From: Ananas comosus
Lineage: Eukaryota > Streptophyta > Magnoliopsida > Poales > Bromeliaceae
NCBI RefSeq assembly: GCF_001540865.1
Contig: NC_033621.1
Coordinates: 17,737,664-17,801,663 of the forward strand
Reading direction: 5' to 3'
Length of the DNA stretch: 64,000 nucleotides
Every line of letters starts with the position of its first letter. Positions within the stretch are counted from its first letter, which is position 1. The translations under genes were made by a program, and so were the position numbers. This document shows positions 23,213-34,527 of the stretch, piece by piece. The notes under the pieces are model-generated. The model worked only from the letters and a program-made list of their open reading frames with translations, was not told the origin of the DNA and searched no databases.

Positions 23213-26075
23213 TGTAAGATAACGAACTTCTAAGTTATGAAGTTACGGTGTACATTTGGTTGGAAAGCCATTTGAATGGTTCCGGGGAAGTTCGGTGAAG
23301 TTTGGAAGCATTCGGGTGTTTCGGTGCACGTAGGCGCGAAAACGGGACCCGAAAGGCTATGTCGGACCATGGACTAAATCCGGCATTAGCGCAGATGAAA
23401 AGATGATGAAAATACGCTCGAAAACATGTTTGGAGAGTCTCGGTTCGATTTGAAATGAATCGGAGGTCAAACGAGCAAAAACGAACGAAAACGGACCCCG
23501 AAAATGAAAAAGGCTAAAATTTGGCTAAGTCCTTAAAATGCTGGAATTCTGGACGTTCGGGGACCGGTCTCTCACTGCCAGGGACCGGTCCCCTATACAA
23601 AAATTGGCCCCGCGCGGGCAGTGCAGAAAACATGAAGTTGAGGGGCTATTTTGTAATTGTTGCACGAATTGAGCTATTAGAGAGGTGTAGAACCCATTTC
23701 CTCTCATTTTTCTCATTTGCAACCACCCAACAAACACCCTCTCTCTCTCTAGAAGCTTTTCCTCTCTCTCTAGAAGTGGATCAAGAGGAGAAAGAAGAAG
23801 GAGATTGGAGTTTGGAGAAGGACCAACATCATCTTCTTCATCTTTTTGCTAGCTAGTTGAGGTAAGCTCTTAGAGCCTCTCATGGTGAATGACTAGAGCA
23901 TGATTTAGACCTCTTTGAACTTAGCTAGATGATGTTTATTGATGCTCTAAGAGTATTAAATCTCATTTATTGCAAGAATAATAGCTTGTATGAAGCTAAT
24001 TGCAACAATGGTGGATTAGGGCTCCAAAAAGAGGGCTTTTTCTCATAAGGGGTTTTGATCTCAATTGATCCTTCTCTAACCTAATTGGTAGGTCTACGAA
24101 CGCAACGGTGCGCTCGGTTCGGCAATCCGACGAGTGTACGCGGAGATATTGAGGATTGAAGCCGTTAAGGTACAGATTGCTGCAGCTCGCGGCGTAAGCC
24201 TCCAAAAATCATGAAAATGGAGTCGTAGCATCCTGGTATCAGGGAATAAACTCCAGAATAGACGGATCGCGGATTGGTGGCCGTTCGGGTGGTCGCGCAA
24301 GTGTCGACAAGCAATCGGAACGCGATAAAAGGTGGGGGGTGTCGTCCCGAAACATCCGGGCTTCCTTTTATGTCTAAGTTATATTTTGACCATATTCTTA
24401 TATATTGGTACATTGTGCATTATAGGATTAGTAGATGATTATGTTTCCATTCCTTGCATGTTTCCTATGTTGTGTAGCATTGTGGGCTTGACACTTAATC
24501 TTAGGTGACTTGAGGATTGGGTCTCGTGACAAGAATCCTATAATGACAAGAATGATGATGAACTTGGACATATAATTGGCCTAGATGAGTGGCATTTGGA
24601 TTAGTGTAATAGAGACACTATAACAAAAACGAGTGGCATGTCAATTTAGTGTATTGAGACGCATATAATATCATGACATAAATGAGTGGCATCAAATCTA
24701 GTGTAGTAGAACACTATGGCATTTGAACCTAGGGATAGTAGATTTTCCCAATTGTCATGTTGTAGACTTTATGCATTTGGCATTAGTGCATTTGAGGCAT
24801 TGATTATGCATTTGGTATTGTGCAGTAGAGGCACATTGACCCTGGTAGATAGGGTATCCTCTTGTGAGGATTGGATCATACTCACTAGTCTGTTTCGCTT
24901 GTCGGTGGTCGCTCCACCGAAGCAGTGGTCTCCGGAGTATTTCACATAGGGTTGTCCCGCAGACGGTCTCGGTGTGCGAGCGCAGCTTCTCCTCACCTAT
25001 GAGATTGAGAGTGAGTCGGGGTTGACCCCGGGGTGGCAACCTTCGGGTTGGCCATGAGATTGGATACTATCGAGGCATAGTTGCACGACGCACTATGTAG
25101 TAGCTCGTTCATTCGGATTATTGAGGCATAGTAGCATGTTGTAGATACATCACTATGTAGCAGCTCATTTTCTTATTGTTGAGACATAGTAGCATGTTGT
25201 AGATACATCACTATGTAGCAGCTCATTTTCTTATTGTTGAGACATAGTAGCATGTTGTAGATACATCACTATGTAGCAGCTCATTTTCTTATTGTTGAGA
25301 CATAGTAGCATGTTGTAGATACATCACTATGTAGTACCTCATTTCCTTATTACAGAGGCATAGTAGTATGTGTATATTCCATTACTATGTACTTTATATA
25401 CTCATGACATGATTCTAGCATGATAGTAGTTGTTGCATGCATTATCATCATTGATGGCATGATAGAGTAGTTGCAGTTTATCTCTTTATATATCTATCTA
25501 CCTCTCTATCTGTGCCAGCTTAGACCTAGTGGGAAAACCGGCGGCGTCGGCGGCCGAACCCACTGGGAACTATATTTATATAGTTCTCACCCCGTGTGGT
25601 TTTGGGGTACAGGTACACACAGAGGCGAGCCGAGCGAGGACCGCGGCAAGGGCATAGCGCCCTAAGTGAGCCTAGTTAGTAGCTTTTCCTTTATGCATTA
25701 GAGAGTACCCTCGTGTACTAGATGATGTGTTTGATAGTTATTGGAGAGCTGCTTGTATTTTGAGGAAAACATGTATTTGCATTTTGGAAGATGAAAATGT
25801 AATGTAAATCAATATGTAAAATAAGGTTGAATGAATGTAATAGCTAGATGTATCCCTCTTTATTTCACTTGTATGTTACTTGTGATTCTTGCTCTTGATT
25901 GTATAGCACTAGTGGTGCTTCGTTGTATCATGTATGTTGAATGAATTTCTCCTGGGCAAATTCTTGTACATGATATTGTTGTTGAGCCTTGAACGGACAG
26001 GGGAGGTGCTGTCCGTTCGGCGTCTGATCGACGTGCCCGAATCCGACCAAATTGGCGGGTCGCGGGACGTGACAG
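23213..26075 (+). mobile_element. Solo LTR nested in the Tekay-1 3' LTR
   Basis: A 2863-bp insertion flanked by GGTAT (23208-23212 and 26076-26080), starting TGTAAGATAAC and ending GGGACGTGACA. Related to the LTR that starts at 61284. It contains GGGACCGGTC palindromes (23556-23600), a CT-rich leader (23735-23780), a 58-bp tandem repeat (25141-25370), the perfect stem-loop GAACTATATTTATATAGTTC (25567-25586) and a perfect 10-bp stem at 25991-26018. No coding sequence. Confidence 0.88.
25141..25370. repeat. 58-bp tandem repeat, about four units
   Basis: Each unit carries ATAGTAGCATGTTGTAGATA and CATCACTATGTAGCAGCTC. The first three units are nearly identical and the last diverges. Part of the solo LTR. 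Confidence 0.9.
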
Positions 26076-26098
26076 GTATCGGTCCCGGGGCGTGACAA

Positions 26099-26787
26099 AA
26101 GCCGAACGTCCCGATCCTTGACTTGGTCAAATATCTCCCTCGAGAAGAGTGTAGGGATACGGAGCGGCTATGATTAGTGACCCTCGAAGTTAGCGCCCTT
26201 CGACTGGATCAAGCGATTCGGTTGATGAGGGATTAGATCAACCGAGTTCGAACACCTTTAATATAGATTCGGTTCGGCTGGATGAGCCGAATGTACGGAA
26301 AACACTAAAATTTAGGTCGGCCGATGAGTCGAATGCCTTTATATATATTGAAATCAACTTATGAAAAAGTACAAAGGGTCGAGTGTGCCTGAGGGCATAC
26401 AAACTCGGTTGCTCTAGCTTAACTCTACTCCTAGGAAAAGTAGTAAGTGCGGGAAAGTGAAAGATTACAAGTAGACTATTCCTAGAAAATGTGAAGAAAT
26501 TGCAGAGAAAATAAAGGTGGTCTTCTGTTCACGGGGAAAATACCCTTTTTTAGAGCGTTATTGGCCTATTTATAGATCGCCCCTGTTGATCCGTTACTCC
26601 CCATCCATGATCGGCCACTACTCCTATTTTCTCGGGCCACTTTCAGCCGATCGGAACTGCTTGTAACTGCTCGCGGTTACTGTAAATTCGCACGGCGTTT
26701 GCTTAAAACCTCTTCCGATGCTCCCGGTGCACAGCAAAAATTACTACCCTTAATAAATTAAGCTGAGTGGAGTACCGACGTACCACA
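26099..26787 (-). mobile_element. Reverse-oriented Tat-type LTR (main part)
   Basis: The reverse complement aligns along its length with the forward Tat LTR at 35185-35881. Shared landmarks include the block around TAGTGACCCTCGAAGTT, GATCAAGCGATTCGGTTGA, the TATA box and the end GTACCACA (inverse TGTGGTAC). The missing first ten bases are at 9080-9089, left of Tekay-1. It could be a solo LTR or the 3' LTR of a reverse element whose body is gone. Confidence 0.75.
26566..26576 (-). promoter_or_regulatory. TATA box of the reverse Tat LTR
   Basis: CTATAAATAGG on the minus strand, at the same place as CTATAAATAGG in the forward LTR (about 35384-35394). Confidence 0.6.
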
Positions 26788-27159
26788 TGTCCCGATGCAG
26801 TCAGTTTCAAATTCTTTGTACGATTTCGTCTCAGTTGTCCATTCTTTTCTTACGACCATGATCCTACCATCTCTTTTTATCTCATATGCGCCATTAATTA
26901 GGTCATCTTAATTACCGCCGTCTCTTCACCATTATAGCCGATCTCGGGAAACAATTTCGACGCGACGGCTTCCTTTTCCTTCGCTAAAACTTCTTCTCCA
27001 AGCTTCATTCTCTTTGCCTTTTTCTTTTTCTACTATCGTTTTCTCCGCTTCTCTCTCTTCTTTCTAAACTTTAACCTCTTTCTATCCATTCTTAGGGTTT
27101 TTCGCTTCACCCTTCCTTGGTTTAGTAACGGCGCCGCTTCCGCCTCTTCCTTCTTCGTC

Positions 27160-29535
27160 ATCCGTAGAGTATAACATACTTTGGCAGTTCGTCGAATCGG
27201 ACCATTCTCGATTCATTTTAGGTCCTTTCTTCACAGGCGAACTCACCCCTGACGATTTTCCATTTTCCAGTGATGGTCTTCCATTGAGGGCTAGAACCAT
27301 CCGTCTCCATTCCTAGTACTCATCAGCTCAACAGGAAAAAGCCTTCGGACCTGGTCAAGTGTCTCGGACGCATACCTGGCTTGGCTAGACCCGGTAAAAG
27401 CTGTCTATCGTGACTTTTGGCGGGAAGTAGGTATTTACGAGGTGATTAAATTGTCTCGGCAACCCCCTTTAGTCGACAATCTTCTTCTAGCTGCTGCTCT
27501 CTATTTTTGGTTCCTTGTTTCCAACATTTTTCTTTTTAAAAGAGGACCCCTCACTCCCACTCTTTTTGACGTCGCCGCCACCATTGGCTTACGCTCTCAT
27601 GGAGTTACCCTCTCCATGTCTTACAATCCTGATGGCGTGTCTCATTTTGAGGCTCATTTTGACCTCAATGATCTGGCTTACTCCAAATTTCTCCGCAAGT
27701 TCGTAGGTGAATCTCCTGCTGCGGTTACGAGGAAGGAGCACACAGCCTTCCTTTTATACTGGCTATGCCGTAATCTTTTCTGTATCTGTTCGCAAAAAAT
27801 TGATCGGGATTTTGTTCCAATCGTCATAGGTTTAGCCAACGGCGATAGATTAGCTTTAGGACCCTATTTTCTTTCTTTTGTTTATAGGGAGATTTTTTAT
27901 TCTATCAAACCACTACCTTTTGGAGATGGTGTGACCATCAGCTCTGGTTGTGGTGTTTTTTAGTTTTTGCAAATATTTCTACAAATCTATATTCCTGATT
28001 TGTGTCAAAATCCTTTAGATTTAAATTCGGCTCCTCAACATGATTCTTATGGGTTAGCTCTCGGCTGTCCACAGCCGAAGATATCGGGCCAACCTTTTGA
28101 TTTTCTTACTTATTTCTAGACTTTTTATGAGCCGAGTCCTGACTCGGCTTTTTCCTGGTCTCCCTTCGCCGATCGTCTTACTGACCCATTCTGGTTCCTT
28201 GCTCGATATGAAGCCTTTCAGGGCGAATTTGCCTTTTCTCGTGCCAGCGAGTATGAGATGTATGGTATTCTTTTTTTGGCTCCTAGGGATTTGCACGTGG
28301 GGTTGAAATCGCGCTCGAAGCTGCTGCCGAGTACTGAAGTTTATTCCCCCCAGTACGTAGCACGTCAATTTGGATTGATACTAGCGACCCCTGCTCCAGC
28401 CAAATTCTTTACAGCCAACACTGCTGCCAACCGGCCTCCTACCAAAAGTATAGCTGAAGCTGATAGAATTTCGGCCATGGGGATCCGTCTTCAGCGGTTC
28501 TTCAAATTAGCAAGCTTCAGGCCGAATGCTCTAGGCGTGGCTTTGTCCAGTTACACCACCACTTGGGATAAGTTTACTGATCGAGTCTTTAATATATCCG
28601 TGCTTAAGGCGCAACGCAAGACCATTCATCAATTTGGTAATCCTTTACCAATTACTGTAATCATTCTTCTTTAAAACGATTTCTAATTTCTTTTCTTTTA
28701 AATACAGCGATCCCTTTTCGGAGCAGTTCGGTTGATATTGCTGCTCCATCCGCACCAAGGAAAGAATCGGAAGAAAATTCAGATCATAATTCTGATGCCC
28801 CACCTTCTTCTTATGTGGTAAGCTCTACTCTTTTTATTTTGATTTCTTTCCTTCGTATGATTTAGTGCTTACTTTTATTTTTATCTATTTCATATATAGC
28901 CAATTCCATCCTCTTCATCGATCCCAGCTTCAAAAAAACGACCGATGGAATCCGCACATTCTACTCCGCCGCCGTCTCCGAAGCGGCGTAAGTCAGTTGC
29001 TAGGAAACCGCAGCCTAAGAGAGCCGAAGGTATTTCTTCGGCTGATGTTTTAGAGAAAATGGTCGGAGATGCCCTCTCGGCTGATATCCCAGAAGAAAGA
29101 GCCGAAGAAACGCTTTCGGCTGACAATCCAGAGGAACCCTTTCGGCTGACAATCCAGAGGAACCCACTGTTCTTGAACCAATCATTATTGAGGTAAATCC
29201 ACTCTGCTGGCTAGGCTTAATCTTTCTTTTGTTTCGATTTATCATTTCTCCTTAATGAAACAGTCACCTCCTGAAGACACTTCAAGAGCTCGTTTTTCTT
29301 CTTCTTTGGGGACACAGATTGATAGACAACTCCGCCGGGAGGCCCGCCTTGAGAAGAAATGAGAGACAGAAAAGAAACGGGCTGCCCAAGAAATGAGCAA
29401 GGAAACACTGACAAGAGATGCGGCGCCTCTTTTATCTACTCCATCAGCAACAACAGAGAGGGAGAATGTAGGAATATCTTCGGAAGAAGGTGTTGAGGAG
29501 GCAAGTGCAATTCCCCACTCGGCTCCTGAAACCTC
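27160..29535 (+). pseudogene. Plant mobile domain (PMD) protein, first part, with introns
   Basis: The frame from about 27300 encodes a PMD-type domain: the aromatic segment AYLAWLDPVKAVYRDFWREV, then LLLAAALYFWF, GPLTPTLFDVAATIGLR, AFLLYWLCRNLFC and LGPYFLSFVYREIF. PMD proteins are nuclear plant proteins often spread by transposable elements; the function of this copy is unknown. GT-AG introns are visible at 28657-28707, 28818-28899 and 29193-29263, followed by an acidic, repeat-bearing tail (AEETLSADNPEE). Breaks: a frameshift near 27300, TAG at 27961, a TAG near 28117 and a TGA near 29361. The gene continues after the copia insertion at 34523. Confidence 0.7.
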
Positions 29536-29622
29536 TGTTGGGAACCGGATGGATCTATTTTCTCTATTTTTTGTGCATCTTTGTTGGTAGCACATGACGG
29601 ACGATCCATCCGGTTCCAAACA
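29536..29622 (+). repeat. 87-bp remnant 5' LTR capped by an inverted copy of its own end
   Basis: Its first 20 bases, TGTTGGGAACCGGATGGATC, are the reverse complement of the last 20 bases of the 3' LTR. The following 67 bases match the last 67 bases of the 3' LTR with few changes. The other roughly 730 bp of LTR are absent, so the unit can fold into a hairpin. Confidence 0.85.
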
Positions 29623-29624
29623 AG

Positions 29625-29636
29625 TGGGATCAGAGC
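29625..29636 (+). promoter_or_regulatory. Primer-binding site of the copia element
   Basis: TGGGATCAGAGC, one base different from TGGTATCAGAGC complementary to initiator tRNA-Met, two bases after the 5' LTR. Confidence 0.7.
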
Positions 29637-29659
29637 GTAAGGTTCGTGCTACATCAGAG

Positions 29660-30649
29660 ATGTCGAAAGTCTTGTCTTCTAAGTTTGAGGTGGAGAAATT
29701 TGACGGTAAAGGAAACTTCGGTCTTTGGCAAAGAAGAGTGAAAGCCCTTCTGGTTCAACAGGGCCTTCATAAGGCGTTGCTCGGAAAATCGAAAAAGCCG
29801 ACATCGATGAGTGACGAAGATTGGGAGGATATTGATCTGCAGGCGGTGAATACAATTATATTGTGCTTAGCAGATGAGGTGATGTATAACGTAATGGATG
29901 AAGAAACTACAGTCGGCATGTGGGACAAGCTAGAGAAGCTGTACATGACCAAAAGCCTCTCGAACGTGCTGTACCTAAAGCAAAAATTATATGGGCTATG
30001 CATGAAGGAAGGTACGGCAATAACGGAACACTTGAACACCTTTAATAAAATTATTGCGGATTTGCTCAGCATTAATGTCAAGGTTGACGAGGACGATAAG
30101 GCGTTGATTTTTCTTACATCACTTCCGTCGTCCTACAATCACTTGGTGACCACCATACTGTACGGGAAGCAAACTCTAAAGATGGAAGATGTTTCATCGA
30201 CACTTTTATCTGAAGAGATCAGGTTGCAGGCGAGTACCGAAGAAAGCAGTGCAGGTTTGGTCGTAAATGATACAAGTGGAGGAAGGGGACGATCAAGCGA
30301 ACGTGATGCAGGTAAAAGAAGATCCCGTTCCAAGTCAAAATCGAAAAAGGTGAAGTGTTACTTCTGTAAGAAAGAGGGCCACATGAAAAAGAACTGCGAA
30401 AAGAGGAAGGCTTGGCTGCGAAATCAGAATTCCTCTGCAGATACGGCGAGCGTAGCGAGTGATTCCGGTCAGGACGTCTTGACGGTTACAATAGATTCTG
30501 ACTCTCACGGTGACTGGATATTAGATTCTGGTTGTTCTTATCACATGTCTCCAAACAGGTCTTTATTTGATACTTATAAGTCTTGTGAAGGCAGTAGTGT
30601 TATGATGGGTAATCGCACTAGCTGCAAGATGGTCGGTATCGGACAGTAA
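29660..30649 (+). pseudogene. Copia gag and start of protease
   Basis: Open frame of about 330 codons from the ATG at 29660. It has the copia gag fold (motif KFDGKGNFGLWQRRVKALL, then MWDKLEKLYMTKSL and LKQKLYGLCMKEG), a basic linker, and a CCHC knuckle CYFCKKEGHMKKNC. Protease starts with the catalytic DWILDSGCSYHMS. The frame ends at TAA (30647) because of a frameshift just before the rest of protease, which continues from about 30650 in another frame. I chose 29660 because the longer frame starts inside the LTR. Confidence 0.8.
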
Positions 30650-33600
30650 AAGTAAAGATGTTTGATGGTGTGGTGAGGACGTTAACGGATGTGAGACACA
30701 TTCCGGATCTCAGGTTAAATCTTATATCACTTGGTACTCTTGACTCTACTGGCTGTTCTATTAGCATTTCAGGTGGAGTCGTCAAGATTAAAAAGGGTGC
30801 CATGGTCGTCATGAAGGGAGAGAAGAAAGAGAATCTGTACAGGCTGATCGGCGAGTCGGTGATTGGAGGCGTTGCGGTAACATCCTCAGAAGATCATGAT
30901 GCTGATGATACGGAGCTCTGGCATATGAGACTAGCCCACATGAGTGAAAGAGGGATGTTGGAACTGCATAAAAAGGGAGTACTCAAAGGTATTAAATCAT
31001 GTAAACTTAATTTCTGCAAATATTGTTTATTTGGAAAACAGAAAAGGTTGAGTTTCAGGACCTCCAGTCATAAAAGTAAAAGTATACTTGAGTACATCCA
31101 TGCGGACGTGTGGGGACCGGCTCCGGTGACTTTGAAAGGTGGTGCGCGATATTTTATTACATTTATTGATGATTTCTTCCGTAAGGTCTGGGTATTCTTC
31201 ATGAAGAAAAAGTCTGAGACATTTATAAAGTTCAGACATTGGAAGAATGAGGTGGAGAAACAAACTGGCAAGCAGGTCAAAGTTCTTCGAACGGACATGG
31301 GGATGAGTTTCACATTCTCGGCGAGTTTAATAAATTCTGCAAGAGAAGGTATTGTGCGTCATTACATCGTTGCAGGTACTTGGCACAGCAGAATGGGAGT
31401 AGCAGAAAGGATGAACGGCGGAGCATTGGCTAGAACTGCCAGATCATGAGTTATGTGCAGATTGCCAAAAAGGAGTTCTGGGCTGAAGCAGTAGATATGG
31501 CGTGCTATATTCTTAATCGATCTCCCGCACACGCAATCGAACTCAAAACACGGAGGAAGTATGGACAGGGTAAACTTGCAGATTATTCTCCTTAGGGGTC
31601 TTGGTTTTGTCCTGCTTATTCATATCCTAAGAAAATCAGCCGCACAAAATTAGATTCGAAGTTAAAGCCCTGCAATATTTCTTGTTAACGATATTGGGTG
31701 TTAAAGGAACAAGCTGTGGACCAGCTTAAAAAAAATTTGCCAAAGCAAGAAGTGATCTAGCAGGGACGTAGTTTTTTGACAAGAAAAAACTATGCGCTCC
31801 CAGATCATAACAGGAGGTCAACTGAGAATAGTCCAAAAACTACGCAGATCCAGGTGAGCGGCAAGAAGGTGAGATGAAGGTGGAGCACCCACTACAGGAT
31901 GATCATGGATACACAAAAGATCCGATTGAAAGCATTCGGAGAGCCCTACTCTAATCGCTAAAGAAGGGAAAAGGAGATAGATTCGTCCAACTTATACGGT
32001 ATATGGTTGAGATATGAGTATCTTATGCTTATTAATTAGTCAGATGATCACTTCCTATACAGGAGCGATGCAGGACAGAGATCGTGGCAAATGGATGGCG
32101 CTATGACAGAAGCAGATGGATCTCTACAGAAGAAACAGACATGGGATCTGATTGCCATTACCAGAAGGGAAGAGATCTATGCGGTTGCATAAGTGGATTC
32201 ACCATAAGAAAGCAGGGTGGCAGATGGAGAACACCAAAAAATTCAAGGCAACGGTTAGTAGCATTTGGGCTATTCGCAAGTAAAAGGGATTGATTTATGA
32301 GAAGTTTTCTCACCGGTGGTGAAACACGCGTCAATTAGGAGCTGTCTCGCTTAGGTGGCTATGTTATTTAGAGGCTATCAGACAGCTTGAAGTTCGAACC
32401 CGGATTTCTTCATGGATCCTAGTAGAAGAAATTTAATGGAACAACTCAAGGTTGTTCAGCCGGAAAGAGAATCTGGTGTGCCACAACTGATAAAGTCATC
32501 TCTCTAGCGGGTTGAAGCAGGTACCAAAAAGAGGCAGTGGTATACAGCCCCGACCGGTTTTGATGGGTTTTGATCGAGCATTCGGTTATAAGTAAGAATA
32601 AGTTTATATGACAGTTGTGTCTACTACGAGGCTTGAAGATGGTTCTTTATTTCTGCTTATGCTATAATAGTAGACGAATATGCTTATAGCAGCTAAGAAT
32701 CGAATGAAGTGCAACAAATACGAAGATCAGTTGAGCCAGAAATTTGATATGAAGGACTAGAGGTGCTATAAAAATCCTAGGTTATGGAGATCAGACGCGC
32801 ACCGAACATAACAGGAGTAAGTTATGGTTAGCGCAGAAGACATATATACAGCTAATTATTAAAGCATTATATATTCACAGGCGAAGCGGTCCAAGCCATC
32901 CATAGCCAACACTTCAAACTTTCCTGAGGAGATGTGTCCGAAGACGATCAGGATGATTACTTCTATGTCAAAGATACCATACTGCTAGTGCAGTCGGTTG
33001 CCTGATGTTGCTATGATCTGATCTAGGCCTGATCTTTCACATGAGTTTATGTTTGTCAGCGGTATAAATGTCGAATCCAGAAAACAGCAGCTGGAAGGCC
33101 GTGAATGGATTTTGCGGTATCTGAAGGGCAAAAATCAGATAGGTATCTCTACTCGAAAGATTCTGGATGATGAAGTGAAGGGGTTTGTAGATTCCGACTA
33201 TGCGGGTATTTGACAAGCGTAGTGCTAATTACAGTTACGTCATATACTGCTATCGGCGGACCCTATCAGTTTGGAAATGCTAATACGTTGCAGGCCACTG
33301 TACCTGTCTAACTACAGAAGCGAGTATATGGCCAGGCAATATGAAGCAGCTAAGGAAGCAGTTCTGCTAGAGCTTGGTTGGCAACTCGGGACTCACGTGC
33401 AGAAAAAATCAATTATCGGTTGTGAATAGTCAGAGTGCTATATGTCTCGCCAGGAAATCACAGTTTACCATGGAGGACAAAGCACATAAAATCAAGTATC
33501 ACAAATACGGGAGGCTCACTAATGAGGAGATGGAGAAATATCAGCTTATAAAAGGTTTCCACAAGGATAATATAGCATGACATCATTACAGCCGGTATAG

Positions 33601-33723
33601 CGGATAATTTTAGAACACTGTCATAAATTTGGCTATTTGGCATGACTGCTAGTGACTGATATGCTCAGGATAGGGGCGATAAGATGAAGAGAGTAATGAG
33701 TAAAAAGAAGTCAAGGAGGAGAA
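30650..33723 (+). pseudogene. Copia protease end, integrase, RT and RNase H (strongly decayed)
   Basis: 30658-31449 is open and carries the GAG-pre-integrase part (LWHMRLAHMSERGMLELHKKG, then a CX2C pair in CKYCLFGKQ) and the integrase core start (HADVWGPAP, FIDDFFRKVWVFF). After 31449 the reading shifts: QIAKKEFWAEAVDMACYILN near 31450-31520 is integrase, and scattered pieces near 32290 (FSPVV) and 33060-33230 are RT. RNase H is seen at 33300-33560, with NSQSAICLARKS. Many stops and shifts. Short open frames at 32084-32293 and 33374-33580 are pieces of this gene, not separate genes. A purine tract GGAGGAGAA precedes the 3' LTR. Confidence 0.75.
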
Positions 33724-34522
33724 TGTTACAAGATTATGCTTCTTTTTTTTGGTTTGGTTCTACACACGGATTTATGAAAAAATAAAAAGGATCTCATGAG
33801 GATTTATTTTAGTGGATCCTAATTAAATTGGAATCCTAAGATAGACTAGGATTCGTTTCATATATGACTCTATATTCAATTGAATTAGAGTAGATTGAGC
33901 CAAATCCTCTCTTATATATAATATATACATGATGGCTTGGTGTCGAACAGGCCAATTATTAGCAACATAATTAAGTGCCGTTGCATGTACGGTTAAATTG
34001 AGGGACGTACGGCTTGGGGTATAGAGGCAATAATTAGATAAGTGTATTGGCTAATTAATTAACATAGCATCAGCCGTACGGTTAAAGAAGGTGCCGTGGC
34101 TTGCGCATGGACAGATTAAGTCGCGGCGGCGACGGTTCTCAACCAATTGCCTGAGCGGTTGGATTTTCGAAGCAACGGCATAAAGGAATTGTTAGAGTTT
34201 CTATACTTCTCTATTTGGTCTTTCGTTTTACGAAAGCTTTTCGGTATTTTCTTGGTTTTCGTTGAACAAGAAAGTGGGATTACACATAAGGTTCTTGGTT
34301 TTTTATCCGGAGAAGACATAAGGTGTAAGCTTGTACTTCTATTTCTTCATATAGTGGAATACATCTCTCTTGCTCTCCCCGTGGACGTAGGCAATTGCCG
34401 AACCACGTAAATCTTGGTTTCTTCTTTCTGCATTTATTTCTTTTACCGTTCGGTCGATTTTCTCTATTTTTCGTGCATCTTTGTTGGTAGCACATGACGG
34501 ACGATCCATCCGGTTCCCAACA
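33724..34522 (+). repeat. 3' LTR of the copia element
   Basis: 799 bp from TGTTACAAG to CCCAACA, following a purine tract. An AT-rich TATA region lies near 33913-33930; the end carries GTGGACGTAGGC and GAACCACGTAAAT, motifs also found in the LTR at 45094-45799. Confidence 0.85.
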
Positions 34523-34527
34523 ACCTC

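Larger units (their letters stand above)
9090..26098 (+). mobile_element. Tekay-1: full-length Ty3/gypsy (Tekay/Del chromovirus-like) element, inactive
   Basis: The 5' LTR (9090-15519) and 3' LTR (20588-26098) both start TGTAATATAC and end GGGGCGTGACA. After removal of the solo LTRs nested in each, they are about 2651 and 2643 bp. The internal region of about 5.07 kb has a primer-binding site, gag-pol in one frame, and a purine tract before the 3' LTR. Flanks are GGAGC on the left and AAAGC on the right, a 5-bp duplication with two changes. Stops and frameshifts make it non-functional. Confidence 0.9.
20588..26098 (+). repeat. 3' LTR of Tekay-1, split by a nested solo LTR
   Basis: Pieces are 20588-23212 and 26081-26098. 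The final 18 bases (CGGTCCCGGGGCGTGACA) lie beyond the nested insertion and match the 5' LTR end. Palindromic ACCGGTCC motifs occupy about 20762-20995; the GAACT stem-loop is at 22700-22716. Confidence 0.88.
29536..34522 (+). mobile_element. Ty1/copia element (Tork-like), with aberrant 5' LTR
   Basis: Flanked by ACCTC at 29531-29535 and 34523-34527, so the whole unit was inserted as one piece. The 3' LTR (33724-34522, 799 bp) begins TGTTACAAG and ends CCGGTTCCCAACA. The 5' LTR is only 87 bp (29536-29622). Internal order is gag, protease, integrase, RT, RNase H, all decayed after integrase. It splits the PMD gene. Confidence 0.88.
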
